Below are positions 9,782-17,611 of a stretch of DNA of 64,000 nucleotides, in pieces. A program made the translations under genes and the position numbers. The notes below the pieces were generated by a model, which saw only the letters and a list, made by a program, of their open reading frames with translations, had not been told where the DNA came from and searched no databases. Position 1 is the first letter of the stretch. Each line of letters starts with the position of its first letter. This stretch comes from Brockia lithotrophica (lineage in GTDB: Bacteria; Bacillota; Bacilli; Thermicanales; DSM-22653), in contig PEBW01000004.1 of assembly GCA_003050565.1 (NCBI GenBank), forward strand, positions 118,652 through 182,651, in the 5' to 3' direction.

Positions 9782-10177
9782 CTAGGACTCCACCTTTACC
9801 CCCCGGACGTGGACGTTGACCGTCGCCGCTTCGATCCCGAGGAAAGTGCGCAAGGCGTAGAGGACGCGCTCCTGCAGGTTCCGCGCAACTTCCGGAATCC
9901 GCACCCCGTAGGTTACGATTGCGTATAAGTTGAGGGAGACCTCCCCCTTCCCCTCCTCTTCCCGATCCTTCTTGTCCGCCAAAACCACCTCTACCCCTTT
10001 GGCGAGGTTCTCCCGCCCGAGGATCTCCAGAAGACCTTCGCTAATCGGCTTTTGCGGGACCATCCCCACGATGCCGAAGACGTCCATCGCCGCATACCCG
10101 GCAAGCTGGGCGATCACGCGGTCCGAAATGTAGAGCTTCCCACCGTCCATATCCTTCACGTACGGCATGCCCTCCAC
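9782..10177 (-). CDS. Asp23/YloU family envelope stress protein
   Basis: A small Asp23/YloU (Gls24) family protein. Members are abundant in Firmicutes and some are linked to envelope stress; the biochemical role is unclear. Seen: GGKLYISDRVIAQLAGYAA, then GIVGMV and a basic stretch, and the C-terminal VYALRTFLGIEAATVNVHV pattern typical of the family. Several starts are possible. The GTG at 10177 has GGAGGGG five bases upstream and is preferred; the ATG at 10168 has poorer spacing. It precedes yloV by 73 bp in the same direction and is divergent from rpmB, the order seen in Bacillus (rpmB / yloU-yloV). Confidence 0.88.
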   Translation of the reverse strand: MEGMPYVKDMDGGKLYISDRVIAQLAGYAAMDVFGIVGMVPQKPISEGLLEILGRENLAKGVEVVLADKKDREEEGKGEVSLNLYAIVTYGVRIPEVARNLQERVLYALRTFLGIEAATVNVHVRGVKVES

Positions 10178-10485
10178 CCTTTCCCCTCCGCATAGGTCCG
10201 GCCATGCCGGCTTTCGCGGAAATTTAAGCGCTTCTTCCCCTCTTCCCGCGGAACCCTCCGACTGTGCATGCATCATGGCCATTGTACACAAGCCCCGAGG
10301 GGAAAAAAAGGCGCTTCCGTTTGAGCTCCCCGAAGGTCCCCGAGTGCCAAGCGCCGAAGCCCGAGGGAACGCCCCTTTTTGCCTCTCCGTTTTGCCTTAT
10401 GGTATGATACTTTTTGTGTGTAGGAAAAGGCTTGCGGAACCGATTCCGAGGTCGAACCCCGGATGCGCGCAAAGGAGGAAAGAGC
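10178..10485. other. Divergent intergenic region between yloU and rpmB
   Basis: About 308 bp without a supportable gene. It holds the rpmB promoter on the plus strand (10379-10408) and must contain the start signals for yloU on the minus strand. No riboswitch or small ORF with a ribosome site was recognised. Confidence 0.6.
10379..10408 (+). promoter_or_regulatory. Predicted sigma-A promoter of rpmB
   Basis: The -35 box is TTGCCT at 10379-10384 and the -10 box is TATGAT at 10403-10408, with an 18-bp spacer. A leader of about 70 nt follows before the rpmB ATG. Confidence 0.65.
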
Positions 10486-10674
10486 ATGGGACGGGTGTGC
10501 CACGTCACGGGAAAGAAACCCATGTTTGGCAACCGCCGAAGCCACTCCATGAAGGCGAGCCGGCGGAAGTTCTCCCCCAACCTCAAAAAGGTACGCATTC
10601 TCGTCGACGGAAAACCCAAGCGCGTCTGGGTACACGTCAAGGCCCTCAAGAAAGGGCTCGTGCAACGCGTCTGA
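10486..10674 (+). CDS. rpmB: 50S ribosomal protein L28
   Basis: A 62-residue ribosomal protein with the L28 signature: [12 protein letters not shown] at the N-terminus, then [13 protein letters not shown] and the C-terminal [12 protein letters not shown]. The ATG at 10486 follows AAAGGAGGAA at a good distance; the longer open frame upstream is not needed. The gene stands alone on the plus strand, with its own promoter and a terminator shortly downstream, between minus-strand yloU and spoVM. The rpmB-spoVM adjacency is shared with Bacillus. Only one Cys is present, so the zinc-binding CxxC form of L28 is not indicated. Confidence 0.97.
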   Translation: MGRVCHVTGKKPMFGNRRSHSMKASRRKFSPNLKKVRILVDGKPKRVWVHVKALKKGLVQRV

Positions 10675-10732
10675 CGGCCCGGAGGTTCTCCGGCGAGGAA
10701 CGCGCCGAGACGCGGAAAGGACGAAGGGCGTA

Positions 10733-10757
10733 GGCCGCGGTGCCTGCGCCGTTTTTT
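10733..10757 (+). terminator. Terminator after rpmB
   Basis: A GC-rich hairpin at 10733-10750 with one bulged C is followed by GTTTTTT. It lies 58 bp after the rpmB stop and just before the 3' end of the convergent spoVM. Confidence 0.6.
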
Positions 10758-10772
10758 ATGGCTCCTTCGCCT

Positions 10773-10883
10773 CTACGCCTTTTCCCGACGAACGACCTTC
10801 CGCCTTTCTCCCCGAAACCGTTCCACGAAAAAGCGGACGAGGGCGGCAATCGGGCCGGGAAGTTTGATCGTGTAGAAGCGCAC
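10773..10883 (-). CDS. spoVM: Stage V sporulation protein M
   Basis: A 36-residue peptide beginning V(M)RFYTIKLPGPIAALVR. This closely matches the SpoVM start known from Bacillus (MKFYTIKLPKFLGGIVR), including the helix-breaking Pro at position 9. SpoVM is an amphipathic helix that binds the convex forespore membrane and anchors SpoIVA for coat and cortex assembly. The GTG at 10881-10883 has GGGAGGTGGG five bases upstream and the stop is TAG at 10773-10775. It is longer than the 26-residue Bacillus protein because of a very basic tail (ERRKVVRREKA). Its place next to rpmB matches Bacillus. The gene is easily missed because of its size. Confidence 0.88.
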   Translation of the reverse strand: MRFYTIKLPGPIAALVRFFVERFRGERRKVVRREKA

Positions 10884-11227
10884 GGCGTCCCACCTCCCCA
10901 GGTCTTCTCCTATGTCTATATTCCAAAGGCGGGCGAAATGTCCTCGGACCCTCGACGAGATCCTCCCCTTCTCGTCCGAGGCGGACGGGCGGATCTGCCC
11001 CCTTGTTCGTATTAATCGGCAAAGTACGCCTTGGATCCGAAGGAACGTTCGTTATTTATTGCCGTACCGCTCCAAAGATCGGCATTTATCGCCTGTTGCG
11101 CGACATGTCGGCGAACGTTCGGTGTCTCTCAACCTTGACAAACCTTCCTTCCTTGTGCTAGAATTCATCTCAACATTGAGAACAAACGGTCCAAACTTCC
11201 CCATCGGAAAGAGAGGGAACGAGAACG
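10884..11227. other. Divergent intergenic region between spoVM and the serine operon
   Basis: About 344 bp. It holds the strong plus-strand promoter at 11135-11164 and two copies of GAACGTTCG (11043-11051 and 11113-11121), the second expanded to the 10-bp palindrome CGAACGTTCG just upstream of the -35 box. These could be operator half-sites. A spoVM promoter must lie here on the minus strand, but no convincing sigma-E site was found. Confidence 0.5.
11135..11164 (+). promoter_or_regulatory. Predicted sigma-A promoter of the serine biosynthesis operon
   Basis: A consensus -35 box TTGACA at 11135-11140 and a -10 box TAGAAT at 11159-11164, 18 bp apart. The first gene starts about 63 bp downstream. 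The palindrome CGAACGTTCG at 11112-11121 sits 13 bp upstream of the -35 box. Confidence 0.75.
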
Positions 11228-12406
11228 GTGCAGGATCAGATCTACCTCCGAATTCCCGGCCCTACGCCGGTGCCGCCCCGCGTCCTCCGCGCCCTCGCCC
11301 AACCCGTGGTCGGACACCGCGACCCCCTCATGGACGAACGCGTGGCGCGCATCACCGCGAGGCTCAAGCCTCTCTTCGGCACGCAGGGAAAGGTCTTCCT
11401 CCTCGCGGGGAGCGGCACGCTGGCCATGGAGACGCTCCTCGTAAACCTCACCGCGCCCGGCGACGAAGTCCTCGTCGTCACGAACGGGAATTTCGGGGAG
11501 CGCTTTGCCTCCATCGCCCGCGAACACAAGCGAAGCGTCCACACCCTCTCGTTTCCCCCCGGCGTTCCAACGGATGCAGAGAGCTTCCGGAGCGCCCTCG
11601 CCGCGAAACCGAACCTCCGCGCCGTGATCGTCACGCACTGCGAGACGTCCACTTCCCTCCTCAACCCCGTGCGGGAGCTCGCGGAGATCGTCCGGGAAGT
11701 TCGACCGGAGGCCCTCGTCCTCGTCGACGGCGTTTCCTCGATTGCCGGTGTGGAGATGGCCATGGACGCTTGGGGGATCGACGGGGTCGCCACGGGCTCG
11801 CAAAAGGCGCTCATGACGCCGCCGGGTCTCGCCATCGTGGCCCTCGGCCCCCGTGCCCTCGAGGCCATGCGCGCCGTGGACGGCCCGCGCTTTTACGCCG
11901 ACCTCCGCCGGTACGAAGAAAGCCTGGCGAAAGACACGACTCCCTTTACCCCGGCCGTTTCTCTCCTCTTCGCCCTCGACGAAGCGCTCAACCTCATCGA
12001 GGAAGAGGGTTACGAGAACGTCTTTGCCCGCCATCGCCTCATGCGCGACATGACGCGCGCGGGGATCCGCGCCCTCGGACTCCCCCTGCTCGTCGAGGAC
12101 GACGCCTACGCCTCCCCGACCGTGACGGCCGTGGACGTAGAAACGCTGGGACCCAAGCGGGTTTTGTCTACCCTGCGCGAGCACTTCGCCGTCGTCTTCG
12201 CCTCCGGACAGGGGAACCTCACGCCGCGCATCGTGCGCATCGGACACATGGGGTACGTATCGCCTTCCGACGTCCTCCACTACCTCGCGGCCTTCGAGGC
12301 GACTTTGGAGCTCCTAGGGTATCCCGTCCGACGGGGTGCTGCCGTTGCGGCCGCTACGGAGGTGTACACGGCGTGGGCTACCGCATCGTCATCGCCGACC
12401 CGCTGA
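11228..12406 (+). CDS. Class V aminotransferase, probable phosphoserine (or serine-glyoxylate type) aminotransferase
   Basis: A 392-residue PLP enzyme of the alanine-glyoxylate/serine-pyruvate aminotransferase branch. Seen: the N-terminal LRIPGPTPVPPRV, AGSGTLAMET at about 60-69, the aspartate that contacts the PLP ring in LVDGVSS near 167, and the Schiff-base lysine in TGSQKALMTPPG (Lys193). It overlaps serA by 34 bp and no serC is present in the window, so it likely supplies the phosphoserine aminotransferase step. A comparable aminotransferase-SerA pair is known from Thermotoga. The substrate is inferred from context; a glyoxylate role remains possible. The GTG start at 11228 follows GAGAGGGAACGAGAAC, a modest ribosome site. 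Confidence 0.85.
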   Translation: MQDQIYLRIPGPTPVPPRVLRALAQPVVGHRDPLMDERVARITARLKPLFGTQGKVFLLAGSGTLAMETLLVNLTAPGDEVLVVTNGNFGERFASIAREHKRSVHTLSFPPGVPTDAESFRSALAAKPNLRAVIVTHCETSTSLLNPVRELAEIVREVRPEALVLVDGVSSIAGVEMAMDAWGIDGVATGSQKALMTPPGLAIVALGPRALEAMRAVDGPRFYADLRRYEESLAKDTTPFTPAVSLLFALDEALNLIEEEGYENVFARHRLMRDMTRAGIRALGLPLLVEDDAYASPTVTAVDVETLGPKRVLSTLREHFAVVFASGQGNLTPRIVRIGHMGYVSPSDVLHYLAAFEATLELLGYPVRRGAAVAAATEVYTAWATASSSPTR

Positions 12407-13959
12407 GCGAAGCGGGGCTCGAACCCCTGAGGCGCGATCCCGAGGTGGAAATCGTCGACGTCTCCCGCGAAGAGGACCCCGAAGCCCTCGTACTCGCCCT
12501 CCGCGACGCCGACGCCCTCATCGTGCGGAGCCGCACGAAGGTCACCCGCGACCTCCTCGACCTCGCACCACGCCTCAAAGTCGTGGGCCGCGCCGGCGTG
12601 GGCGTGGACAACATCGACGTCGACGCCGCTACGGAACGGGGCGTGCTCGTCCTCAACGCCCCCAACGGAAACACGATCGCCGCGGCGGAACACGCCTTCG
12701 CCCTCCTCCTCGCCCTCGCCCGGCGGATCCCCGAAGCCCACGCCTCGGTAAAGGCGGGGCGCTGGGAGCGCCAACGCTTCATCGGTTTTGAACTCATGGG
12801 GAAAACGCTCGGCGTGGTAGGCCTTGGACGCATCGGAAGCGAGGTGGCGAAGCGCGCCCGCGCCTTCGGCATGGAAGTCCTCGGATACGACCCCTACCTC
12901 CCCGAGTCCCGGGCCCGCGCTTTGGCCATCGAACCCGTGAGCCTCGAAGAACTCTTCCGCCGCGCCGACATCATCACCCTCCACACCCCGCTTACGGAAG
13001 AGACGCGAAATCTCATCCGCCGCGAGACCCTCGCCCTCATGAAGGACGGCGTGATCCTGGTGAACGCCGCCCGCGGTGGCCTCATCGACGAAGACGCCCT
13101 GGTAGAGGCCGTACGGAGCGGGAAGGTCGCGGGCGTCGCCCTCGACGTCTTCGCCGAAGAGCCGCCGAAAAACGCCGCCCTCCTCGCCTTGGAACGCGCG
13201 GTGTTCACCCCCCACCTCGGTGCGAGCACCGTAGAAGCGCAGGAAAACGTCGCCCGCGACACGAGCCTCGCCATCCTGGAGGCTCTGCGCGATCGCCCCG
13301 TGCGCACGGCGGTCAACCTCCCGGAAGCTCCTTCGCCGGAAGCGGCGGAACTCCTCCGCCTCGGCGAACGCCTCGGCACCTTCGCCATGGACGTGCTGGA
13401 CGGCCCGCCCGTCGCCGTGGACGTCACCTTCCACGGGGAAACCTCCGAAGCGGAACGGGAGTTCCTCGTGCGCGCCGTGCTCAAGGGCGTCCTCGCCCGC
13501 CAGCTAGACGTGCGCGTGAACCTCGTAAACGCCCGCACGCTCGCCCGCCAGCGCGGGCTCGAGGTACAGGAAACGTGGACGAGCACGAGCGCCGGGTTCC
13601 CCTTCCTCGTCCAGGTACGCCTGCGCGGGGAACGCGGCTCCGCCGCCCAGGTGTCGGGGACGATCGTCGAAGGCCTCGGGCCGCGCATCGTCGAAGTCGA
13701 AGGGTTCCCCGTGGACGTCCCCCCGGAAGGGACGATCGTCCTCGCCCACCACGTCGACCGCCCCGGCGTGATCGGCCGCGTGGGCATGATCTTCGGCGAA
13801 AAGGGGATCAACATCGCCACGATGATCGTCGGACGCCGGGAAATCGGCGGCGAAGCCGTCATGCTCCTCGCCGTCGACCACATGCCCGACGAAGACACCC
13901 TCGCCAAGCTCCTCGACATCGAGGCCCTGCGAAGCGTAAAGCTCGTCCGCCTCGGGTAA
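12373..13959 (+). CDS. serA: D-3-phosphoglycerate dehydrogenase
   Basis: A 528-residue NAD-dependent enzyme oxidising 3-phosphoglycerate to 3-phosphohydroxypyruvate, the first step of serine synthesis. Domains: substrate/NAD domains at about 1-315 with VVGLGRIG at 148-155, catalytic Arg234 in NAARGGLID, an acidic AEEP near 261-264 and His281 in HLGAS; an intervening domain to about 450; and a C-terminal ACT domain beginning near GTIVLAHHVDRPGVIG, expected to bind serine for feedback control. The GTG at 12373 (VGYRIVIADP) has GGAGG ten bases upstream and lies inside the end of the aminotransferase gene, so translation is coupled. The frame is open far upstream, but that part is not SerA-like. 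Confidence 0.96.
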   Translation: MGYRIVIADPLSEAGLEPLRRDPEVEIVDVSREEDPEALVLALRDADALIVRSRTKVTRDLLDLAPRLKVVGRAGVGVDNIDVDAATERGVLVLNAPNGNTIAAAEHAFALLLALARRIPEAHASVKAGRWERQRFIGFELMGKTLGVVGLGRIGSEVAKRARAFGMEVLGYDPYLPESRARALAIEPVSLEELFRRADIITLHTPLTEETRNLIRRETLALMKDGVILVNAARGGLIDEDALVEAVRSGKVAGVALDVFAEEPPKNAALLALERAVFTPHLGASTVEAQENVARDTSLAILEALRDRPVRTAVNLPEAPSPEAAELLRLGERLGTFAMDVLDGPPVAVDVTFHGETSEAEREFLVRAVLKGVLARQLDVRVNLVNARTLARQRGLEVQETWTSTSAGFPFLVQVRLRGERGSAAQVSGTIVEGLGPRIVEVEGFPVDVPPEGTIVLAHHVDRPGVIGRVGMIFGEKGINIATMIVGRREIGGEAVMLLAVDHMPDEDTLAKLLDIEALRSVKLVRLG

Positions 13960-13982
13960 AGGCCGCCGAAAGGGGATTCCCC

Positions 13983-14198
13983 GTGCACCTCATCCTTCAC
14001 GAAAACGGACCCATCGAGCTTGCAGGCGAACAATTCGTCTTGCGAACGGGCGGAGAAGAAACTCCCGTCGCCCGCCCGCGCGTCTTCCTCTGCCGCTGCG
14101 GCACTTCCCGACGAAAGCCCTTTTGCGACGGAAGCCACGCCCGCATCGGGTTTCAGGCACCCGGCGGGGAACTCACGTGGGAAGCGGGAAACCCGTAA
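13983..14198 (+). CDS. CDGSH-type iron-sulfur protein
   Basis: A 71-residue protein with one CDGSH domain: CRCGTSRRKPFCDGSH fits the C-X-C-X2-(S/T)-X3-P-X-C-D-G-(S/A/T)-H motif that ligates a 2Fe-2S cluster through three Cys and one His. Members act in redox or iron-sulfur handling; the bacterial function is mostly unknown. The GTG at 13983 follows AAAGGGG. It lies 23 bp after serA on the same strand and is probably the last gene of the operon, ahead of the hairpin at 14253. The link to serine synthesis is positional only. Confidence 0.88.
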   Translation: MHLILHENGPIELAGEQFVLRTGGEETPVARPRVFLCRCGTSRRKPFCDGSHARIGFQAPGGELTWEAGNP

Positions 14199-14252
14199 CC
14201 GAGCCCGCCGCCGGCCCCGGACTACCCGGGGACACGCCATCCGCAATTCCGA

Positions 14253-14286
14253 GACCCCGGCCGAAGAGCCTACGGCCGGGGTCTTT
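14253..14286 (+). terminator. Terminator after the serine operon
   Basis: A perfect 11-bp stem (14253-14263 with 14273-14283, arm GACCCCGGCCG) is followed by TTT. The T tract is short, but the position, between the CDGSH gene and a convergent glycosylase, suits a terminator. Confidence 0.6.
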
Positions 14287-14292
14287 GCGTCC

Positions 14293-15072
14293 TCACCTTC
14301 CTTCCGTGAGGACCGCGCGGCGGATTTCCGCGAGGAAGCGGGGACCGTGCCCCTGCGCGGGATGGACGACCTTGAGGTGCGAGATCCCGAGGGCCTCGAG
14401 CCCTTCGTGGGCGACGTTACCCACGGCGACGACGCGCGGGAAACCCCCTTCTCCGCCCCTCCCCCACCGGCCTAAGAGGGTGAGGAATTCCGAAAGGACT
14501 GTGAGCCCTTCTCGCACTTCGCGGCGCCGGGGCGGACGGTTGCTCATGGGGCCTCGCTTGGGATCCAGAGGATGAAAAGGGACGACGCTGAAGAAGATCA
14601 CGTCCTCGGGGGCAAGTCCCGCCGCGCGTACCGCGCGCCAGACCAGGGTAGCGCTCACCTCCGCGAACCCGTAGCGGCGCGTCGTCTCCGAGGTCCTGCC
14701 CGGGAGGATCGGGTGATCGAGACGGCTCGTGCGCACGCCGCGGCGACCAAAGGCCACCTCGGCGGGAATTTCCGGATGGAAGCCGAGGAGGATCCGCTCC
14801 GACGTGAAGGGAACGCCAGAAAAGCGGGCGCCGCGGTAGCCGAGGGCTTCTCCGACCCATACCCAGCGGACGCGCCCCAGGCGTCGCGCGAGGTAGTACG
14901 TAAAATGCAGGCGGCGGACGCACGGGGCGAGCCGGGAACGGTCCCATGCAAGGTCGCTCTCCCCCCACGGATTGAAGAGATCGGGCTCCGCGCGAATCGC
15001 GGCGAGCTCGCGTACAAACCGCGCCGCCTCCGCAAGCGCTGCCGGGGACCACGCCGACACGTCGACCTTCAC
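14293..15072 (-). CDS. Uracil-DNA glycosylase superfamily protein
   Basis: A 259-residue protein of the uracil-DNA glycosylase fold, which excises uracil or related bases from DNA. Seen: LFNPWGE near 32-38, VWVGEALGYRGARFSGVPFTSE at about 71-92 (split: VGEALGYRG and GVPFTSE), a VAVGNVAHEGLEALG segment near the C-terminus and the HPAQGHGPRF motif carrying the catalytic-site His. It has only one N-terminal Cys, so the 4Fe-4S cluster of family 4 enzymes is not supported. The GTG at 15072 is chosen because a terminator for the upstream operon lies at 15138-15167, which argues against a longer start at 15234. The SD (GAGGAGGA) is very close to this GTG, so the exact start is uncertain. Confidence 0.8.
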   Translation of the reverse strand: MKVDVSAWSPAALAEAARFVRELAAIRAEPDLFNPWGESDLAWDRSRLAPCVRRLHFTYYLARRLGRVRWVWVGEALGYRGARFSGVPFTSERILLGFHPEIPAEVAFGRRGVRTSRLDHPILPGRTSETTRRYGFAEVSATLVWRAVRAAGLAPEDVIFFSVVPFHPLDPKRGPMSNRPPRRREVREGLTVLSEFLTLLGRWGRGGEGGFPRVVAVGNVAHEGLEALGISHLKVVHPAQGHGPRFLAEIRRAVLTEGR

Positions 15073-15137
15073 TCCTCCTCGCTCCCGAAAGCGGTTTCGC
15101 CTCTCCCGCTTCCCAAGCTTACCTCCCCGGCGCGGAG

Positions 15138-15167
15138 AAGAAAAGCCCGACGGCGACCGCCGGGCTT
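15138..15167 (-). terminator. Terminator of the sugar ABC importer operon
   Basis: On the minus strand AAGCCCG (15161-15167 complement) pairs across a CGG/CCG-extended stem with CGGGCTT, followed by TTTCTTC. It lies 95 bp past the stop of the binding-protein gene. Confidence 0.75.
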
Positions 15168-15261
15168 CCGGACTGGTGCGGTATCGGGTTTCCCTCTCCC
15201 GGCGTTCCTCGCACGGGAAGGAAAGAACACGCATGCCCCCTTCGACGCGCCGACCGCAGGT

Positions 15262-16623
15262 CTACTTTGCTCGCTCCTTGGCGCGATCGATCGCCGCCTG
15301 AGCAGCTCGTGCTGCGTCCCTGAGTGCGGCGTCTGCCGACTTCTGTCCCAAAAGGGCCGCCTGGATTTCCTTGTCGATCTCCTTGAGGGCGGCATCGAAC
15401 CCGGGAATTCGCGGATCAAAGAATCCGTAATCGAACTGCCGGGTGCCCACCCCGTAAGCGGGATTCTGGGCGACGTAATCCTGCCACTCCTTCGTCTCGA
15501 GCGCCGAATAGCGGATGGGGAGATACCCCGTGGACTTCGCCCAGAAGACTGTGTTGTCCGTGTTCAAGAGGTACTTGATGAAAAGCCACGCCGCAAGCTT
15601 CTCCTCGGGCTTCGCCGAATCAAACACGGCTACGGCATTGCCGGCAAAGGCCACGGCCTTCTCCTCCCCCGCCGGCACGGGCGCCGCCGCCCAATGGATG
15701 TTGCCTTCGGCGGCCTTGGCCACGAACGGAATCCCCGCCGAAGAACCGATGTACATCCCTACATCCCCGCGGCCGAAAGGATTGGACACGTACTGATCCT
15801 CGCCGGCGAGGCGGGCGACCTCCTCCTGGAAAAGCCCTACGAGGAAACCCAAGGCTTCCCTGCCTTCGGGGCTGTCGAAGAGGACCTCGCCCGTGGCTTC
15901 GTCGACGTAGCGCCCCCCCGCCTGCTTTACCCACTGGTGGAACTGCCAGCCTACGGAGTTTTCAAAGCCCATGCCGATTACGCGCCTGCCGTTCTTTTCC
16001 CCTGTGAGCTTCTTCGCCGCCTCCTTGAGCTCATCCCACGTCTTGGGCGGCTGGAGTCCCAACTCCTGGAAATAGTCCGTGTTGTAGTAGAGGATTTGCG
16101 TGCTCTTGCTGAAGGGGAGCGAGTAGTACTTTCCGTCCCACTGGTTGGCCTTGCGGAAGACCTCCACGATGTCGTCGAGTTCCTGCTTGTTCCAGCCGAT
16201 TTCGGGGTTCTCGATGTACGGCGTGAGGTCGGCGACGAGCCCGTTTTGCCGGAAGTCCGTCACCCAGGTCTCGATCACCTGAGCCATTACGGGAAGCGTA
16301 TGGGACTTCGCCGCCGCGGTGAGCTTTTGCTGCAGGTCGCCGTAGTTCCCCTGAGCCTCTAGCTTGATGCGGATGTCGGGATGTTCTTTCGTAAAATTCT
16401 CCGCAATCGTCCTAAGGGCCTCTTCGTGCTTTCCCGTCATCGCGTGCCAGAAGGTGATCTCCACGGGACCCGAGAGCTTCGTCGCAATTCCCGAGGAAGC
16501 CTTCTCCGGAGGCGCGGAGGTCTCCTGCCCTTTGCTCCCTTGGCAACCGCCTAAGCCGAAGGCGGCAAGAAGGGCGGCGGCAAGAAGGGCGGCGAGACGT
16601 CGAGCGAAAGGTGCGCGGCGCAT
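15262..16623 (-). CDS. Sugar ABC transporter substrate-binding lipoprotein (UgpB/MalE-like)
   Basis: A 453-residue extracellular binding protein of the carbohydrate (family 1) type. Seen: a signal peptide with a lipobox LGGC, lipidated Cys27, a short Ser/Pro/Ala linker, then VEITFWHAMTGKHEEAL, typical of UgpB-like proteins, and the family pattern YYNTDYFQELGLQPPKTWDEL. The C-terminus is a charged Ala-rich helix. The ATG at 16623 has a GGGGGG box about 11 bases upstream; further upstream in-frame DNA lacks a signal peptide. It is the last gene of an ATPase-permease-permease-binding protein operon and is followed by a terminator. The sugar is unknown; glycerol-3-phosphate or an oligosaccharide is possible. 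Confidence 0.92.
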   Translation of the reverse strand: MRRAPFARRLAALLAAALLAAFGLGGCQGSKGQETSAPPEKASSGIATKLSGPVEITFWHAMTGKHEEALRTIAENFTKEHPDIRIKLEAQGNYGDLQQKLTAAAKSHTLPVMAQVIETWVTDFRQNGLVADLTPYIENPEIGWNKQELDDIVEVFRKANQWDGKYYSLPFSKSTQILYYNTDYFQELGLQPPKTWDELKEAAKKLTGEKNGRRVIGMGFENSVGWQFHQWVKQAGGRYVDEATGEVLFDSPEGREALGFLVGLFQEEVARLAGEDQYVSNPFGRGDVGMYIGSSAGIPFVAKAAEGNIHWAAAPVPAGEEKAVAFAGNAVAVFDSAKPEEKLAAWLFIKYLLNTDNTVFWAKSTGYLPIRYSALETKEWQDYVAQNPAYGVGTRQFDYGFFDPRIPGFDAALKEIDKEIQAALLGQKSADAALRDAARAAQAAIDRAKERAK

Positions 16624-16759
16624 GTCGTACCGTTCCCCCCCTTTTCCGGTGCTCGTCCTCTTTATCGCCAGGCCGCACGTCGCGATGCGGCTCGTATTTT
16701 TCCTCCTTCCCGCGGGCCGAGATTCGAGATTCTGCGAAGGGGCAAAGTACAACCTTCCC

Positions 16760-17611
16760 TCATCCCTTGATCCCCGCGCGGGAAATTCCCTCGACGATGT
16801 GCCGTTGAAAGAGGAGGAAGAGGACGACCATGGGAACGATCACAAAGGCCGAAGCCGCCATGAGGAGCTCGTACGCGGTGCCCGCCTCCGTGGTGAATGC
16901 CGTAAGGCCGACGGGGAGCGTCCGCATTTCCCTGCTGTTCGTGACGATGAGGGGCCAGAGGAAGGCGTTCCAGCTGCCGATCGCCTTGAGGAGGGCGATC
17001 GTCACGAGGGCGGGTTTCGTGATCGGCACGAGGATTTCCCAGAGGAAGCGGAAGTCGCCGGCCCCGTCGACGCGGGCCGCGTACCCGAGTTCCCTCGGGA
17101 CGGACAAGAGGTGCTGCCGGTAGAGGAAGATCGCAAAGACGCTTGCCGTCCACGGCACGATGAGCGCCGCGTACGTGTCGATCCACCCGAGCTTCGTGAG
17201 GGTGAGGTAGTTGGGCACGAGGAGGACCTCCCCGGGAACCATCATCGTTCCGAGGAGGAGGCTGAAGAGCACTTCCCGTCCCCAAAACCGAATTCGCGCA
17301 AAGGCGTACGCGGCGAGGATCGTCGTGAGGAGTTCCCCGATGGTGGAGAGGGTCGTGACGATCACGCTGTTCACGAAATAGCGGCCGAAGGGCGCCATGC
17401 GCAGGGCCTCGGCGTAATTCTCCCAATGCGGGGGAACGGGCACCCAGGCGGGAGGAAGTACGGCGACCTGGTTGGGCGCCTTAAGCGAGGTGGAGAGCAT
17501 CCAGAGGAAGGGAAGGAGCATGAGAACGCCGCCGAGGGAGAGAAGGAGGTAGATCGTCCCTTTGGACAGAGCGTCGCGCACCACGAGAGTCCGCCTCCCA
17601 AGGAAGTTCAT
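16760..17611 (-). CDS. Sugar ABC transporter permease (UgpE/MalG-like)
   Basis: A 283-residue inner membrane permease with about six hydrophobic segments. The MalG-type EAA loop is seen as ELGYAARVDGAGDFRFLWEILVP (split: ELGYAARVDGAGD and FLWEILVP), which contacts the ATPase. The ATG at 17611 overlaps the stop of the partner permease by 4 bp (ATGA), strongly supporting this start over the open frame upstream. It imports the same sugar as its operon partners. Confidence 0.93.
   Translation of the reverse strand: MNFLGRRTLVVRDALSKGTIYLLLSLGGVLMLLPFLWMLSTSLKAPNQVAVLPPAWVPVPPHWENYAEALRMAPFGRYFVNSVIVTTLSTIGELLTTILAAYAFARIRFWGREVLFSLLLGTMMVPGEVLLVPNYLTLTKLGWIDTYAALIVPWTASVFAIFLYRQHLLSVPRELGYAARVDGAGDFRFLWEILVPITKPALVTIALLKAIGSWNAFLWPLIVTNSREMRTLPVGLTAFTTEAGTAYELLMAASAFVIVPMVVLFLLFQRHIVEGISRAGIKG

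Noticed and set aside
10414..10485. Longer N-terminus for L28 (start at 10414)
   Set aside because: The ATG at 10486 has AAAGGAGGAA and begins with the family's [12 protein letters not shown]; the upstream part lies in the leader.
10912..12372. Fusion of serA with an upstream 487-residue extension
   Set aside because: The open frame upstream of 12373 is the shadow of the aminotransferase gene and a non-coding leader; SerA homology begins at the GTG with GGAGG.
15073..15234. Longer start for the uracil-DNA glycosylase
   Set aside because: The extension contains the terminator of the upstream operon and is Arg/Ser-rich without family similarity.
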